Positions 16,307-24,501 are shown, counted from the first letter of the stretch. The stretch: 64,000 nt of DNA from Intestinibacillus sp. Marseille-P6563 (GCF_900604335.1 NZ_UWOD01000001.1:496001-560000), one strand, 5' to 3'. Made by a program: numbers and translations. Notes: generated from the letters alone by a model not told the origin.

Positions 16307-16642
16307 ATGAAAAACGATGTTGAAAAGAAAGAGTACATTGAGAGATCGGAAGTAGAGAACGCGATTCGTGCGCTATACCCGTCTATGTCAACACCAGATG
16401 GTTCAGGTGAAAACGACGATTTGATTTTGGCAGCACAGGAAATGTGTGCCGATGCAATCAAGGCAGTGCGTGATGTTCCAACTGCCGACGTTGAGCCAGT
16501 GGTGCATGCAAAATGGAAATCTGTATATGGTACACATCGTCCAAGGGTTGCATGTACGAACTGCAAGTACGACGTAAAATCGCAACTCAAATATTATAAG
16601 CGTTGCCCGAACTGTGGCGCAAAGATGGATGGAGGTAAATAA
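16307..16642 (+). CDS. Zinc-ribbon early protein, 111 aa (mosaic paralogue)
   Basis: ATG at 16307 (an earlier in-frame ATG at 16295 lies inside the previous gene). A helical N-terminus (YIERSEVENAIRALYPSM...DVPTADVEPVVHAKW) is the common Y-I-x-R-x-x-V start of short phage proteins. The last 46 residues are identical to those of the gene at 10012 apart from the final residues. Confidence 0.78.
   Translation: MKNDVEKKEYIERSEVENAIRALYPSMSTPDGSGENDDLILAAQEMCADAIKAVRDVPTADVEPVVHAKWKSVYGTHRPRVACTNCKYDVKSQLKYYKRCPNCGAKMDGGK
16500..16637 (+). repeat. 138-bp direct repeat, copy 2
   Basis: Near-identical to 10181-10318. It starts inside the codons for V-V-H-A-K-W and ends at the last codons of the gene. 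The sharp drop in similarity at both ends points to a recent recombination or gene conversion. Confidence 0.9.
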
Positions 16643-16644
16643 CC

Positions 16645-17283
16645 ATGAAGTTCAGAGACCCGAAAACCGGTGAAGTGTTTGACGATATTATGAAAGCAAA
16701 AGACAGATATTGCAGATGTAAATACTGCAAAGATGATGGAGAAATTTCGAAAGAACGATTATGTAAACTACCAAACAAGACAACTGGGTATTCATACAGT
16801 TGCAGAGCGTTCTGTGTTGAACACCCAGCAGAAGCCGCACGCCTGATGGGCTATGAAGTAATCGAGGACAAGCAGAAGGAAGAAGGCGATAAGCCTAGAA
16901 TTTGTGAAATCCTTGGCGTTGATGTAGGCGAAAAATTTTGGTATCCAGGAGAAGCGGGACCATTAGTTGTAACGAAAGAGGGGTATGTTATGATCGCGGA
17001 AGAACAATATCAAATCAGAGATGAAATTGGAATATTTACAAACACTGAAAAGCTTACAAAGCACCCTGAAAAGATTATTCGGAAACCTAAATTGACTCCA
17101 TCAGAAGTGGAGGATATCAAAGTATTAAAGCGTCTGTTTGATGTAAAATTTGATAAAATCCTGTGCTTGTTTGCATGCAATGAAAGAATTATATTCCTGC
17201 AAGATAACGAATGCACTAAGATAAAGCTGAACAAAGACGCATTCCCTTCACTTGCACCCGGTCAATCAGTGCGTTTAGTGTAA
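16645..17283 (+). CDS. Cys-rich early protein, 212 aa
   Basis: ATG behind ATGGAGGTAAATAACC. The N-terminus (KFRDPKTGEVFDD... C-x-x-C ... AARLMGYEVIED) duplicates the module at 10469, but the C-terminal 130 residues are different and contain no known domain. It is the last gene of the early plus-strand operon. Confidence 0.75.
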   Translation: MKFRDPKTGEVFDDIMKAKDRYCRCKYCKDDGEISKERLCKLPNKTTGYSYSCRAFCVEHPAEAARLMGYEVIEDKQKEEGDKPRICEILGVDVGEKFWYPGEAGPLVVTKEGYVMIAEEQYQIRDEIGIFTNTEKLTKHPEKIIRKPKLTPSEVEDIKVLKRLFDVKFDKILCLFACNERIIFLQDNECTKIKLNKDAFPSLAPGQSVRLV

Positions 17284-17439
17284 TTCGCTGCAATCAAGAG
17301 AATAATGCACATAAAATAAACTCACATAAATAATGTAGGATTTTGAGAAAATTCGTAAGTAGGTAGGAAAGGGTACGTGAAGCCGCGCAAAATCAAAAAG
17401 CGCTTCAAATACATACTATATTAAAAGGAGTTAAAACAA
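17284..17439. other. Intergenic region between early operon and 17440 gene
   Basis: 156 AT-rich bases with no open frame. TACTATATT at 17413-17421 could be a promoter -10 region for the next gene, but I see no matching -35 box. No hairpin is evident. Confidence 0.4.
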
Positions 17440-17715
17440 ATGAAGGAAACTACTTACGAACACGAAGCAGGCAGAGAGTATTTCGCCATCACAGCAGCCG
17501 AAAGATGGAGTATCAGTATGATTAAGAAACTCCACGAAAAGCACCCAGAAGAAGTGGAGATCACCCAAAACAAGGACGGCTCCATCTATGCCAAAGTGCC
17601 GCTGTCCTGGATGCGGATTCACCCCAAACGCACTCGCACCATGACGGACGAAGAACGCGCAGCGGCAGCAGAACGGCTCCGCAAAGGAAGAGAACAAAAG
17701 AAACTGAACCAGTAA
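17440..17715 (+). CDS. Conserved hypothetical protein of Clostridia mobile elements, 91 aa
   Basis: ATG behind AAAAGGAGTTAAAAC. The start (KETTYEHEAGREYFAITAAERWS) and the Arg-rich end (TDEERAAAAERLRKGREQKK) suggest a small soluble alpha/beta protein. I recall similar proteins on gut Firmicutes plasmids and prophages, but no function is known. It ends at a strong bidirectional terminator. Confidence 0.7.
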   Translation: MKETTYEHEAGREYFAITAAERWSISMIKKLHEKHPEEVEITQNKDGSIYAKVPLSWMRIHPKRTRTMTDEERAAAAERLRKGREQKKLNQ

Positions 17716-17720
17716 AACAA

Positions 17721-17765
17721 GAACCGGCCATTACCATTCAATCGGTAGTGGCCGGTTTCTCTTTT
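17721..17765. terminator. Bidirectional terminator
   Basis: GAACCGGCCATTACC pairs with GGTAGTGGCCGGTTTC across a short loop. It is followed by TCTCTTTT on the plus strand and preceded by AAAACAA, giving T-rich ends both ways. It separates the plus-strand early genes from the minus-strand plasmid-like block. Confidence 0.85.
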
Positions 17766-18196
17766 GGCTTGGTCGGTGATTCTTCAATTCCTACCCTCAT
17801 GCTATGAATACGTTCCCAACTCCCCCTACCAAGAACAAACGGATTTAAAATATACGTCCCCTTCGCCACTCGGATGATGATGTGAGCAGCAATCAGCTTC
17901 TTCAAAGCATACTCGACATTGCCAACCGTGCATTCGGCAGCTTCCGCAATCTCTCGCTTGATATGGGAATTTACAATGACCTCCGGTTTCCTCCCCGTGG
18001 GCGCGCTTTGCTGGATGATGTACTGCAAGATCAAGCTTTCAGTCTTTGAACGTGAGAATACATCTACCCCGCTCCCAATGTACACCTTCACATAAGGCTG
18101 CTCCGGCTCCTTCCCCGAAGTAAAGACAGAGTATTGATTCGTTATCTCCCCCGTCAAATTATCAACCGTCGTATACGTCTGTATCCTCTTTCGCAT
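17738..18196 (-). CDS. repL: RepL-family plasmid replication protein
   Basis: 152 aa from the ATG at 18196, which has GGAGGTGG upstream; the frame stays open to an ATG at 18256. The protein starts RKRIQTYTTVDNLTGEI, typical of the firmicute RepL family, and has a C-terminal winged helix (EIAEAAECTVGNVEYALKKLIAAHIIIRV). RepL initiates replication of small Gram-positive plasmids. Beside it lie 23-bp iterons. Its presence in a phage genome suggests an extrachromosomal prophage or a captured plasmid replicon. Confidence 0.78.
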   Translation of the reverse strand: MRKRIQTYTTVDNLTGEITNQYSVFTSGKEPEQPYVKVYIGSGVDVFSRSKTESLILQYIIQQSAPTGRKPEVIVNSHIKREIAEAAECTVGNVEYALKKLIAAHIIIRVAKGTYILNPFVLGRGSWERIHSMRVGIEESPTKPKEKPATTD

Positions 18197-18275
18197 GCCG
18201 ATTTTCGTCCACCTCCAAAATCCAATTTTCTGAACTTTTTCGCGCTCTAAACGCATATGGAAAATTTTGTGTTGT

Positions 18276-18340
18276 AGTCCAGACTACCATACTACCATAG
18301 TCTACACTACCATACTACCATAGTCCAGACTACTATACAG
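18276..18340. repeat. Three tandem 23-bp iterons
   Basis: Units start at 18276, 18299 and 18322: AGTCCAGACTACCATACTAC..., AGTCTACACTACCATACTAC... and a degenerate third, AGTCCAGACTACTATACAG. Each also contains the smaller repeat CTACCATA. They lie about 80 bp upstream of the repL start, a typical place for initiator binding or copy control. Confidence 0.85.
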
Positions 18341-19152
18341 TTTTTCAAAAAATCATTTACTGTAACCGATTTTTTGAGGTTTTTCCGAATCGCTTCCTCT
18401 TATATAATCTATGCCTACCTTTACCATCCGAAAAAGTTCAAAGTTATAAATTCGTTTTTGGTGCCTCCGCCCCTCACCCGCTCCCACGCTGCCACCTATC
18501 TGCAACGCCCCTGCCCCATGCCCGGACACCATGTGAACCATGCGTGGAACCTGTCCGATCTTCACCGGGGAAATCTGCCATCACGAAGAATTTACCCTCC
18601 GCATTGCCCTAGAACGCTGGTATCATGCTTCCTGATATGCAGTGCGGGGAAAATGAAATGTGGGTCAAGGGGTGTGTGGAGAGTATAGCACACACATGTT
18701 TCGTGTTTCCAAAACTGGAGGCTACTTGAAAACTACCCCCTCCCACAGCAGGCGAAATGTGAAAAAGTCCTCCTGTTCTGGAAAATTCAAGGGTGAGACT
18801 TCTCATTCCAATGTGTAATGAGAAGTTAAAAGGCCGGATTTTTGTATAAAATGACCACAAAATTATCGATTTCTGGAATGATTTCACTAGTTGCAACTAG
18901 CAAAATCACCAAAAGCCTATTTCATACTTATCAGGTATGAATTGATGACCCTCCGAGAAATGAGAAAATTTGTAAATATCCTGATTCTGTAAAATGGATA
19001 TAAATTCCAGACGAGTATTATCCCGAAATCCGGGTAACAGCCGATGTCATGATTTTACATACTTTTCCAAACCATTCTCACTTCATTCTCATTCTCATTC
19101 TCACCCGTTCTCACTTTTCACATCATTCCCCAAAAAATAAAATACAGGGCGT
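18341..19152. other. Non-coding region with palindromes (origin candidate)
   Basis: About 800 bases without a credible gene. It contains an inverted repeat ACTTCTCATT...AATGAGAAGT around 18799-18827, a perfect 14-bp palindrome CTAGTTGCAACTAG near 18887-18900, and a pyrimidine-rich run of CATTCT repeats (19077-19125). Together with the iterons this is the best candidate for a replication origin or partition site. No direct proof. Confidence 0.5.
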
Positions 19153-19639
19153 ATGACAATCTGTATTTGCTCCGCACCCCAAAGACAAGGCCTGTACTGC
19201 TCCGCATACAAACAAGGTCTTTGCCTGGATGTCTTGTATATAAAGCGGTTTTCCTGCGCTGTATTTGATTTTCGCTTTTCGGGTATGTGTTTATATGCCT
19301 GTTTGGCTTACGTTGTTTCTGCGCGTTCTGCGCGGCTGTATGCGGTTGGCTTGTGTGTATGTACTGATGATACCATAATGATATGCTTATTGTCTATCCC
19401 TCTGAGCTGCCCCGTGGTTGCTCTACTCATACCCTATACACTCTGTACACAAGGACCGCACAAAGTGGCATATACGGGTCATGGGGTGAAATGCAAGGCC
19501 GGTTCGATCTGGGCTTGTGCCGTTGCTGCTGATCGTGGTTTGTGCTGCGCCCTGGCTGGCTCTCTCCCTATACGCTCTGCAAGTGGCTCTGTATATGTTG
19601 CGCGTATTGTGATAGCATGTTGGAACGGATGCAAGACAA
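19153..19639. other. Region without convincing genes
   Basis: An open frame of 197 codons on the plus strand (19153-19746) exists, but it is unusually Cys-rich, lacks a good ribosome site and runs through the terminator and small gene on the other strand. I treat the region as non-coding. Confidence 0.4.
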
Positions 19640-19666
19640 AAGAAAAGCCGCCCCGGATGGGGCGGC
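19640..19666 (-). terminator. Terminator of the minus-strand HTH operon
   Basis: GCCGCCCC and GGGGCGGC form an 8-bp GC stem with a GGAT loop. On the minus strand it is followed by TTTTCTTTT. It lies just after the 48-aa gene. Confidence 0.85.
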
Positions 19667-19672
19667 GTACAG

Positions 19673-19819
19673 TTATGATATTTCAACGACTCCAAATTTC
19701 CGCTTGTCGGGGTCGTGTTCGTTGTTCCATTCCATTTCAGCGATAGCTTTGAATCTATCATCGGTCTGCAAAATACAATGGCGATAGCGCATAGAGTCCT
19801 CAACAAAAACCATATACAT
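19673..19819 (-). CDS. Small hypothetical protein, 48 aa
   Basis: ATG at 19819, reading MVFVEDSMRYRHCILQTD and ending KRKFGVVEIS. It lies between an HTH gene and a terminator, with only 3 bases after the HTH stop, so it is probably co-transcribed. Protein-like composition; function unknown. Confidence 0.6.
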   Translation of the reverse strand: MYMVFVEDSMRYRHCILQTDDRFKAIAEMEWNNEHDPDKRKFGVVEIS

Positions 19820-19822
19820 AGA

Positions 19823-20014
19823 TTATTCCTCATCCGTAGTATAAAAGTCATCCAGACTGATATTGAGTGCATCGCATATTATGCGCGCCGTAGATATGCG
19901 GCAATCTCCGCGTCGCTCAATATCTTCTATGGTTCTTCGTGACAGGCCACATAAATCTGCAAGCCTGGATTGTGATAGACCAGCCTGTTGGCGTAATTGC
20001 TTGAGCATAAGCAT
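19823..20014 (-). CDS. Cro/C1-type HTH regulator, 63 aa
   Basis: A complete XRE helix-turn-helix: LRQQAGLSQSRLADLCGLSRRTIEDIERRG, then a STARIICDALNISLDDFY end. It would bind operator DNA as a dimer and control the plasmid-like block or the copy number. ATG at 20014 has AAAGGATTG upstream within the previous small gene. Confidence 0.9.
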   Translation of the reverse strand: MLMLKQLRQQAGLSQSRLADLCGLSRRTIEDIERRGDCRISTARIICDALNISLDDFYTTDEE

Positions 20015-20021
20015 ATGTGCA

Positions 20022-20177
20022 TCAATCCTTTCCGCGTGCCGCTTTTCGTATTACAAGCACAAAAACGGCTAGAGCGTTTATGATAACTAATGTCCGATTA
20101 GCTGGTTGCCATTGACACGCGACAGCAGCGATAAGATTCGCTATCAGGAGTAAGACAAGGAATTTTCGTTTATTCAT
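20022..20177 (-). CDS. Small membrane protein, 51 aa
   Basis: ATG at 20177. Two hydrophobic helices: KFLVLLLIANLIAAVAC (a possible lipoprotein-like end) and LVIINALAVFVLVI, followed by a basic tail. It precedes the HTH gene. Function unknown. Confidence 0.55.
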   Translation of the reverse strand: MNKRKFLVLLLIANLIAAVACQWQPANRTLVIINALAVFVLVIRKAARGKD

Positions 20178-20247
20178 ATTGATTTATCCGGTGGAATAGA
20201 ATAGAATAAAGAAGTGGAGGGCTTCCGCCCTCCGCCCTGGCTGTCAA

Positions 20248-20355
20248 CTAAGACTTTAATGCTGTAATCAAAGCCGCTAGTGCAAATACTGCTTCGATTA
20301 TCAGTTCAATTATGTCTATGGTTGATGGCCTTTTCTTTTTTGTCCTTTTGCCCAC
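20248..20355 (-). CDS. Tiny membrane peptide, 35 aa
   Basis: GTG at 20355 with a perfect AAAGGAGGTAG site. A very basic start (KRTKKKRP) is followed by one membrane helix (IDIIELIIEAVFALAALITAL). The strong ribosome site and shape resemble small toxic or holin-like peptides, but no antisense or antitoxin is visible, so this is open. Confidence 0.55.
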   Translation of the reverse strand: MGKRTKKKRPSTIDIIELIIEAVFALAALITALKS

Positions 20356-20430
20356 CGGACTACCTCCTTTCCTTTAGTATGGTTAAATTATACCACGTAT
20401 AGACGTGGCAGTCAATAGGAAATCCAAAGT

Positions 20431-20934
20431 TTATTTTGCATTTTCCAAATATTTTTTTGTGCGTCCTCTTGCCTGCTCAATCCTGCGCCAAGTGGTGGAT
20501 GGTGCTGCGCCTATGTGCTGTGATATTTCTGTGATCGTGTATCCATAGGACAGCATTTGCACCAGCTCGCCGCCCCTGTCTATTGCGTCGCGTATTGCGA
20601 TGGCATCGACCATTGTATCGGGTTCGGGGGCGTCGATGTCATCGAGATCTAAATAATGGGTATGTTTTTTTTGTGCCCTGATAGCGCGGCGCACTGCTTC
20701 ATATGCTGCCCGCCGGATTTTTGAATCTGGTGTATCGTCTGTCTGGTTCGATGACTCCTGCATAATAATGTATGCGTCCGCGGCTAGATCGGCGTAAGTT
20801 GTGTATGTGCGGTTTAGCTGGCTTCCCGTGCGTCGTGCATAATTGGAGGCCGCAATTTTTACGGCCTCCACAAGTGCGTTATATTGCCGCAACTCTGCGG
20901 CGTGCCTCTCCCGCTCGGCGTTGTAGTCAATCAT
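20431..20934 (-). CDS. Sigma-70 region 4-like HTH protein, 167 aa
   Basis: The C-terminal 50 residues form a helix-turn-helix (GELVQMLSYGYTITEISQHIGAAPSTTWRRIEQAR), like sigma region 4 or sigma-like regulators. The N-terminal part is helical with a core YEAVRRAIRAQKK and an acidic linker. It may drive transcription of phage or plasmid genes. The start abuts the stop of the next gene upstream, giving coupled translation. Confidence 0.65.
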   Translation of the reverse strand: MIDYNAERERHAAELRQYNALVEAVKIAASNYARRTGSQLNRTYTTYADLAADAYIIMQESSNQTDDTPDSKIRRAAYEAVRRAIRAQKKHTHYLDLDDIDAPEPDTMVDAIAIRDAIDRGGELVQMLSYGYTITEISQHIGAAPSTTWRRIEQARGRTKKYLENAK

Positions 20935-21108
20935 TTATCCCACCTCATAGCCATTGATGCCGACAAAATATTCCTGGCCCATAGTGTTTACAAATGCGCT
21001 GTCCCCGTCGCCGTCGGTCTGGATGTCCAGCGTTTTGATGGTTGCAAGGTGTCCGGCGGTGAATGCCATAGCGGCGGTGATGATGATAGCAATGATGGTC
21101 TTTTTCAT
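20935..21108 (-). CDS. Small exported protein, 57 aa
   Basis: ATG at 21108. A clear signal-like N-terminus (KKTIIAIIITAAMAFTAGHLA) leads to an acidic segment (TDGDGDSAFVNTMGQEYFVGINGYEVG). This shape is common for tiny secreted plasmid proteins. The stop touches the ATG of the sigma-like gene. Confidence 0.68.
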   Translation of the reverse strand: MKKTIIAIIITAAMAFTAGHLATIKTLDIQTDGDGDSAFVNTMGQEYFVGINGYEVG

Positions 21109-21134
21109 GGTTTTAGCCCTCCATACAAAATTTT

Positions 21135-21485
21135 TTAGTGATTGTTATTTTTAGTGGCGGTCCAATGCTTGCCACACTGGCGCACAAAATAAAGGTGTCG
21201 CCCATAATCTTCGATTGCATCGCCGGACGGGTTCAGTCCGTGCGACAGCATTGCCATAATACAATGCTTTTTCAGTTCTCGCAGTGCTGCGAAATAATCG
21301 TCTCGCCTTGCGTCAATATCGTATTCGACAAGCAAAATAACTTGGTGCAAGTTATCAAAAAATCCGTCAAGGTCGAAATCTACGGAAACCACGCCCAGAA
21401 TTTTCAAAAGATCGTTTTCGAGCGCTTCACACTGATTCAAGATGCCGAACCGCTGCGCGGTTTCTTTTTGTTTGTTGTCTTTCAT
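21135..21485 (-). CDS. Hypothetical plasmid-type protein, 116 aa
   Basis: Helical protein (NDLLKILGVVSVDFDLDGFFDNLHQVILLVEYDIDARRDDY...). No known domain. It lies in the minus-strand plasmid-like operon. Confidence 0.7.
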   Translation of the reverse strand: MKDNKQKETAQRFGILNQCEALENDLLKILGVVSVDFDLDGFFDNLHQVILLVEYDIDARRDDYFAALRELKKHCIMAMLSHGLNPSGDAIEDYGRHLYFVRQCGKHWTATKNNNH

Positions 21486-21489
21486 CGCT

Positions 21490-21765
21490 TTATATCTCCA
21501 CTCTGACTATCTCTAATCCTTCGTCTGCTACATCGGGCAAAAATGTCCCCAGCATTTCCGGAGTTGTATAAATTTTGTAACCGTCCGCGCTTTCAAAACA
21601 TACAAGCTCTGTTTCTTTGTCGCACAGATGTAAAACATATTCGCGCCCGGCGTACAGATAACGCGCCCCATCGATATAATAAGCAGTCGCGTCCGCGCGC
21701 GTTTCTGCGGCTAGTTCCTCTATTGTTTTCGTAAGCTTTCCGCTTTTGTCTCTGTATCTTTTCAT
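21490..21765 (-). CDS. Hypothetical protein, 91 aa
   Basis: A beta-rich small protein (RYLYAGREYVLHLCDKETELVCF) 14 bases after the LPD29-type gene. Likely co-transcribed and co-inherited with it. Unknown function. Confidence 0.7.
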   Translation of the reverse strand: MKRYRDKSGKLTKTIEELAAETRADATAYYIDGARYLYAGREYVLHLCDKETELVCFESADGYKIYTTPEMLGTFLPDVADEGLEIVRVEI

Positions 21766-21779
21766 TAGGTACTCCCCCC

Positions 21780-23675
21780 TTATTTCCCGTTATAGTCAAT
21801 ATAGATTTTCGCGCCATGCTCGCGCAAATACTCGCGTACCGCTTCCATTGCTGCCGGGTCGCATGATGTAAAGCGGCTTTTCCGCATTGTTACGCCTTCC
21901 ATAGTGCCGGGCAAATCCTCCCAAAAGAGCGAATCAGGTAAATTGATATTACCGGACACAATTAGCACGGACGGCCCACGGTGCAGCGTCATGTAATGCA
22001 ATCCGCGCTTGTGTTTGGGCTTGACGATGATTTTAGCCGCGTCATCATATTGCGCATAGCGTACAGGCTCCCAGCTCGACCACGTTGCAGCCGTAGTCGA
22101 TACGCCACCGAATTCACTTTCTTTGATGATCGTCACCCGCTCGCCGGTGGGAATGTTTGCGCGTGTAAGCCGTTCGCGGATTGAGTTGCGTTCAGACATG
22201 CGGCGATAAAGCCACATTTTAAGATCATCAATAGATACCGCTTGGACAATTTCCCTTGTGATCGTGTCCATATGCGGCTCCATTGCGTTTTTGTAGTCCT
22301 CTGACGTTTTCCAATCGCCGCCGCATAAGTCTAATTTTTCAATGGTTTCTGCGCTGATGTCCTCAATGCAGCGCGCCGCGTCGAGAACCTCCGGGTTTTG
22401 TTCCGGTTCGGCGGGGATGGGCAGACGTTCGGCGCAACCATCCCACGGCGCGACGGCGATATAACGGGCATAGTTATAGCCTTCATCATCTACAACCGCC
22501 CAAAGTTCGCCGGTCGTGGTATAGATAGCGGTTGCGAGTGTATACCATTTCACGCTTTCGCGCTCGTCTGCGTCCATGTTATGGCAGTCAATCATTGAGC
22601 CAATACGGGCGTCAAATGTGCGGCTACCGCCTACGGCGCGGAAAAGTTCGGGTACATCATGCAACAAAGCTTTTTCGCCCCATGCGTTGAGCAGTTCGGC
22701 GGGTGCGGTGATTTCTTCCAAAATAATGCAATCAGAAATATCAACCGCGTTTTCTTCTGCGGCTTCGCGAGCTTCATTCAGATCGGACGCTTTACGCGTA
22801 AGCGGTGCGCTGGGGATGATATATTGTTCTGATTCTTCCAGCGCGCGGACGGTCGCCGCTGCTTTCAATGCTTCAATAGCTGCATGGGCTTCGGCTTCCC
22901 GCCGTTCAAATTCTTTTGCGGCTTCTGCGCGGCGTGCTTTTTCTTCTTCCCATTCGCGTTTCTGGCGTTCTTCTTCCTTGCGCTGTTCTTCTGCAATTCG
23001 GGCGCGGAAAGCTTCGATTTCCTGCGTCTGTGCTTCGGTGGGTTCGGTCTGTTTGTAGTTGTAAGCGATTCCGACAGTCTCATAAAAGTTAACATCAAAA
23101 TAGTCTGTCATGCTGTCCGAATCATCGTAGTTATAAGATTTCAGCAGTTGGCGCGCGTAATCTTCAATAGCAGATAATTCCGGGGACTTTTCAGCCCATT
23201 CCCGCATATTTTCACAGCCTTTAGCGTTTTCGTAGGGGGCCGAAACAAGATAGACATTAACGGAGTTATAACCCGCCGTCGTCACGCTCCATTTTGTACC
23301 GGGAAAACGCTGGGACAGATGCTTTTTGACCGTTGCGGCAATTTCCTTGTTAGACATGCCGCGCTTGTAGTTGCTGCCAACAAAACGCGCGTGGCAATCA
23401 TCGCCACCAGGGCCGGGGGTCCAGCGCGTGCGCTCCCAAAGATCGGGAATGCTTTCGGCGGTTACGCTTGTAACGGTTTCCGCGCTCTCAGCGTTTGCAA
23501 TCTGCATTGCGATTTTCAGAGTCTTTTCAGACTGCCGCGCCCACCATAAACGCTGCGCGCGGCTCCACCGATAACCGGCGGCCTTGATTGCTTCCAGCAC
23601 ATCGGCGGCGGGCTTTCTGTCAAAGCGGATTTCTACGCCATTCTTTTCGGCGTTCAGTGTGTATGTTGCGTTCAT
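21780..23675 (-). CDS. Polyvalent-type protein with LPD29-like domain, 631 aa
   Basis: Start ATG at 23675 (AAGGAGAAAACAAC site); the frame is open further upstream but without a start site. Residues 1-55 hold a YRWSRAQRLWWA motif found in plasmid proteins. Residues about 70-170 match the LPD29 pattern (KKHLSQRFPGTKWSVTTAGY...VYLVSAPYE). A long Glu/Arg coiled coil at about 210-280 leads to a C-terminal half without a known fold. Such polyvalent proteins are carried by plasmids and phages and may act on entering host DNA or replication; this is inferred. Confidence 0.72.
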   Translation of the reverse strand: MNATYTLNAEKNGVEIRFDRKPAADVLEAIKAAGYRWSRAQRLWWARQSEKTLKIAMQIANAESAETVTSVTAESIPDLWERTRWTPGPGGDDCHARFVGSNYKRGMSNKEIAATVKKHLSQRFPGTKWSVTTAGYNSVNVYLVSAPYENAKGCENMREWAEKSPELSAIEDYARQLLKSYNYDDSDSMTDYFDVNFYETVGIAYNYKQTEPTEAQTQEIEAFRARIAEEQRKEEERQKREWEEEKARRAEAAKEFERREAEAHAAIEALKAAATVRALEESEQYIIPSAPLTRKASDLNEAREAAEENAVDISDCIILEEITAPAELLNAWGEKALLHDVPELFRAVGGSRTFDARIGSMIDCHNMDADERESVKWYTLATAIYTTTGELWAVVDDEGYNYARYIAVAPWDGCAERLPIPAEPEQNPEVLDAARCIEDISAETIEKLDLCGGDWKTSEDYKNAMEPHMDTITREIVQAVSIDDLKMWLYRRMSERNSIRERLTRANIPTGERVTIIKESEFGGVSTTAATWSSWEPVRYAQYDDAAKIIVKPKHKRGLHYMTLHRGPSVLIVSGNINLPDSLFWEDLPGTMEGVTMRKSRFTSCDPAAMEAVREYLREHGAKIYIDYNGK

Positions 23676-23692
23676 TGTTGTTTTCTCCTTTC

Positions 23693-23770
23693 TTAAATCC
23701 CCCACGCCATGCACAGCAGCGGCGCGGCAATAATAAACGTGAAAAGTAAAAATACTAAAATGTTTTTCAA
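23693..23770 (-). CDS. Tiny membrane peptide, 25 aa
   Basis: TTG start at 23770 with AAGGGGGTATACAG upstream. A single hydrophobic helix (NILVFLLFTFIIAAPLLCMAW). It lies directly upstream of the large LPD29-type gene. Very short, so support is only from the ribosome site and shape. Confidence 0.4.
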   Translation of the reverse strand: MKNILVFLLFTFIIAAPLLCMAWGI

Positions 23771-23782
23771 CTGTATACCCCC

Positions 23783-24145
23783 TTATGCCGTCAGTTCGAT
23801 GTAAAATGAGCCGTCGCAATCTTCGACGCACCAATGGTACCCGCCAAGGTAATACTCGCAGCGCCCAGTGCTTTCGTTCCAATACGCTTCCCGGTCGTTC
23901 CAACAACCGTTTTCAATGCTTTCGATGATTCCGTCTTTCCATCCGACAAAATGCTCGGCAAATTCGGTTTTCTCAATCGCGTTAAAAAAGCGATTTACTG
24001 CCGTTTTCCAGCGTTTGCAATCCGTCATCAGGTCTGCGCAAATTGTTCCGTATTTAGGATTCTTGACGATGGCGACCAATTCATAGTCTTGTTTATGTTC
24101 GCATTCGCAAAACGCATCGAAGTTTTCAAAAATCATAGTTTTCAT
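23783..24145 (-). CDS. Hypothetical acidic protein, 120 aa
   Basis: ATG at 24145 (a GTG at 24154 is in frame). Aromatic and acidic, with a Trp/Cys-rich second half (NGCWNDREAYWNESTGRCEYYLGGYHWCVEDCDG). First gene of this minus-strand operon. No known domain. Confidence 0.7.
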   Translation of the reverse strand: MKTMIFENFDAFCECEHKQDYELVAIVKNPKYGTICADLMTDCKRWKTAVNRFFNAIEKTEFAEHFVGWKDGIIESIENGCWNDREAYWNESTGRCEYYLGGYHWCVEDCDGSFYIELTA

Positions 24146-24203
24146 TATTCGCACCGCACTTTCTGTATTGTGTTCTGTTCTTTCGTTGTGTCTATATTAT
24201 TAC

Positions 24204-24252
24204 ATGGTTTAACCATATTATCAAGTAGTAAATTTGCACAAAGTTAAACCAT
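24204..24252. promoter_or_regulatory. Operator pair of the ribbon-helix-helix gene
   Basis: ATGGTTTAACCAT (24204-24216) is an odd-length palindrome and GTTAAACCAT (24243-24252) is its inverted half. Both lie between the divergent genes at 24145 and 24322. This fits operators bound by the RHH protein on the right. A related TGGTTAAATTATACCA stretch lies near 20382. Confidence 0.6.
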
Positions 24253-24273
24253 GTATTTTGCATAATTTATGTA

Positions 24274-24302
24274 TTGTTAAGTTAATGAATAGCGTGTATA
24301 AT
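24274..24302 (+). promoter_or_regulatory. Promoter of the RHH gene
   Basis: TTGTTA (24274-24279) and TATAAT (24297-24302) are spaced by 17 bases. The start site would lie just before GGAGGTGATACC, the ribosome site of the GTG at 24322. The adjoining operator half-sites suggest autorepression. Confidence 0.75.
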
Positions 24303-24321
24303 GTTGCCGGGAGGTGATACC

Positions 24322-24501
24322 GTGGCTTTGACAGAATCACAGCGACGCGCAAACAATAAATATATTGCCAAACACATGACCGTTTTAGGTTGTAAGGTTC
24401 GCAAAGACTATGCCGAGACGGTACGAGAAAAGGCGAAAGCAGAGGGAACGACAGTGAATGCGATATTGAGAAAAGCGCTTGATGATTTCATGCAAGAATA
24501 A
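24322..24501 (+). CDS. Arc/CopG-type ribbon-helix-helix protein, 59 aa
   Basis: GTG at 24322 with GGAGGTGAT. The pattern CKVRKDYAETVREKAKAEGTTVNAILRKALDDFM is a beta strand followed by two helices, a typical RHH. Such proteins repress plasmid copy or partition genes. It is transcribed divergently from the minus-strand plasmid-like operon and probably binds the palindromes between them. Confidence 0.82.
   Translation: MALTESQRRANNKYIAKHMTVLGCKVRKDYAETVREKAKAEGTTVNAILRKALDDFMQE

Noticed and set aside
18276-18340. Tandem repeats as a CRISPR array
   Set aside because: The 23-bp units are directly adjacent with no unique spacers; they are iterons.
19153-19746. 197-codon open frame on the plus strand
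   Set aside because: Very Cys-rich composition, weak ribosome site, and it runs through a clear minus-strand terminator and small gene.
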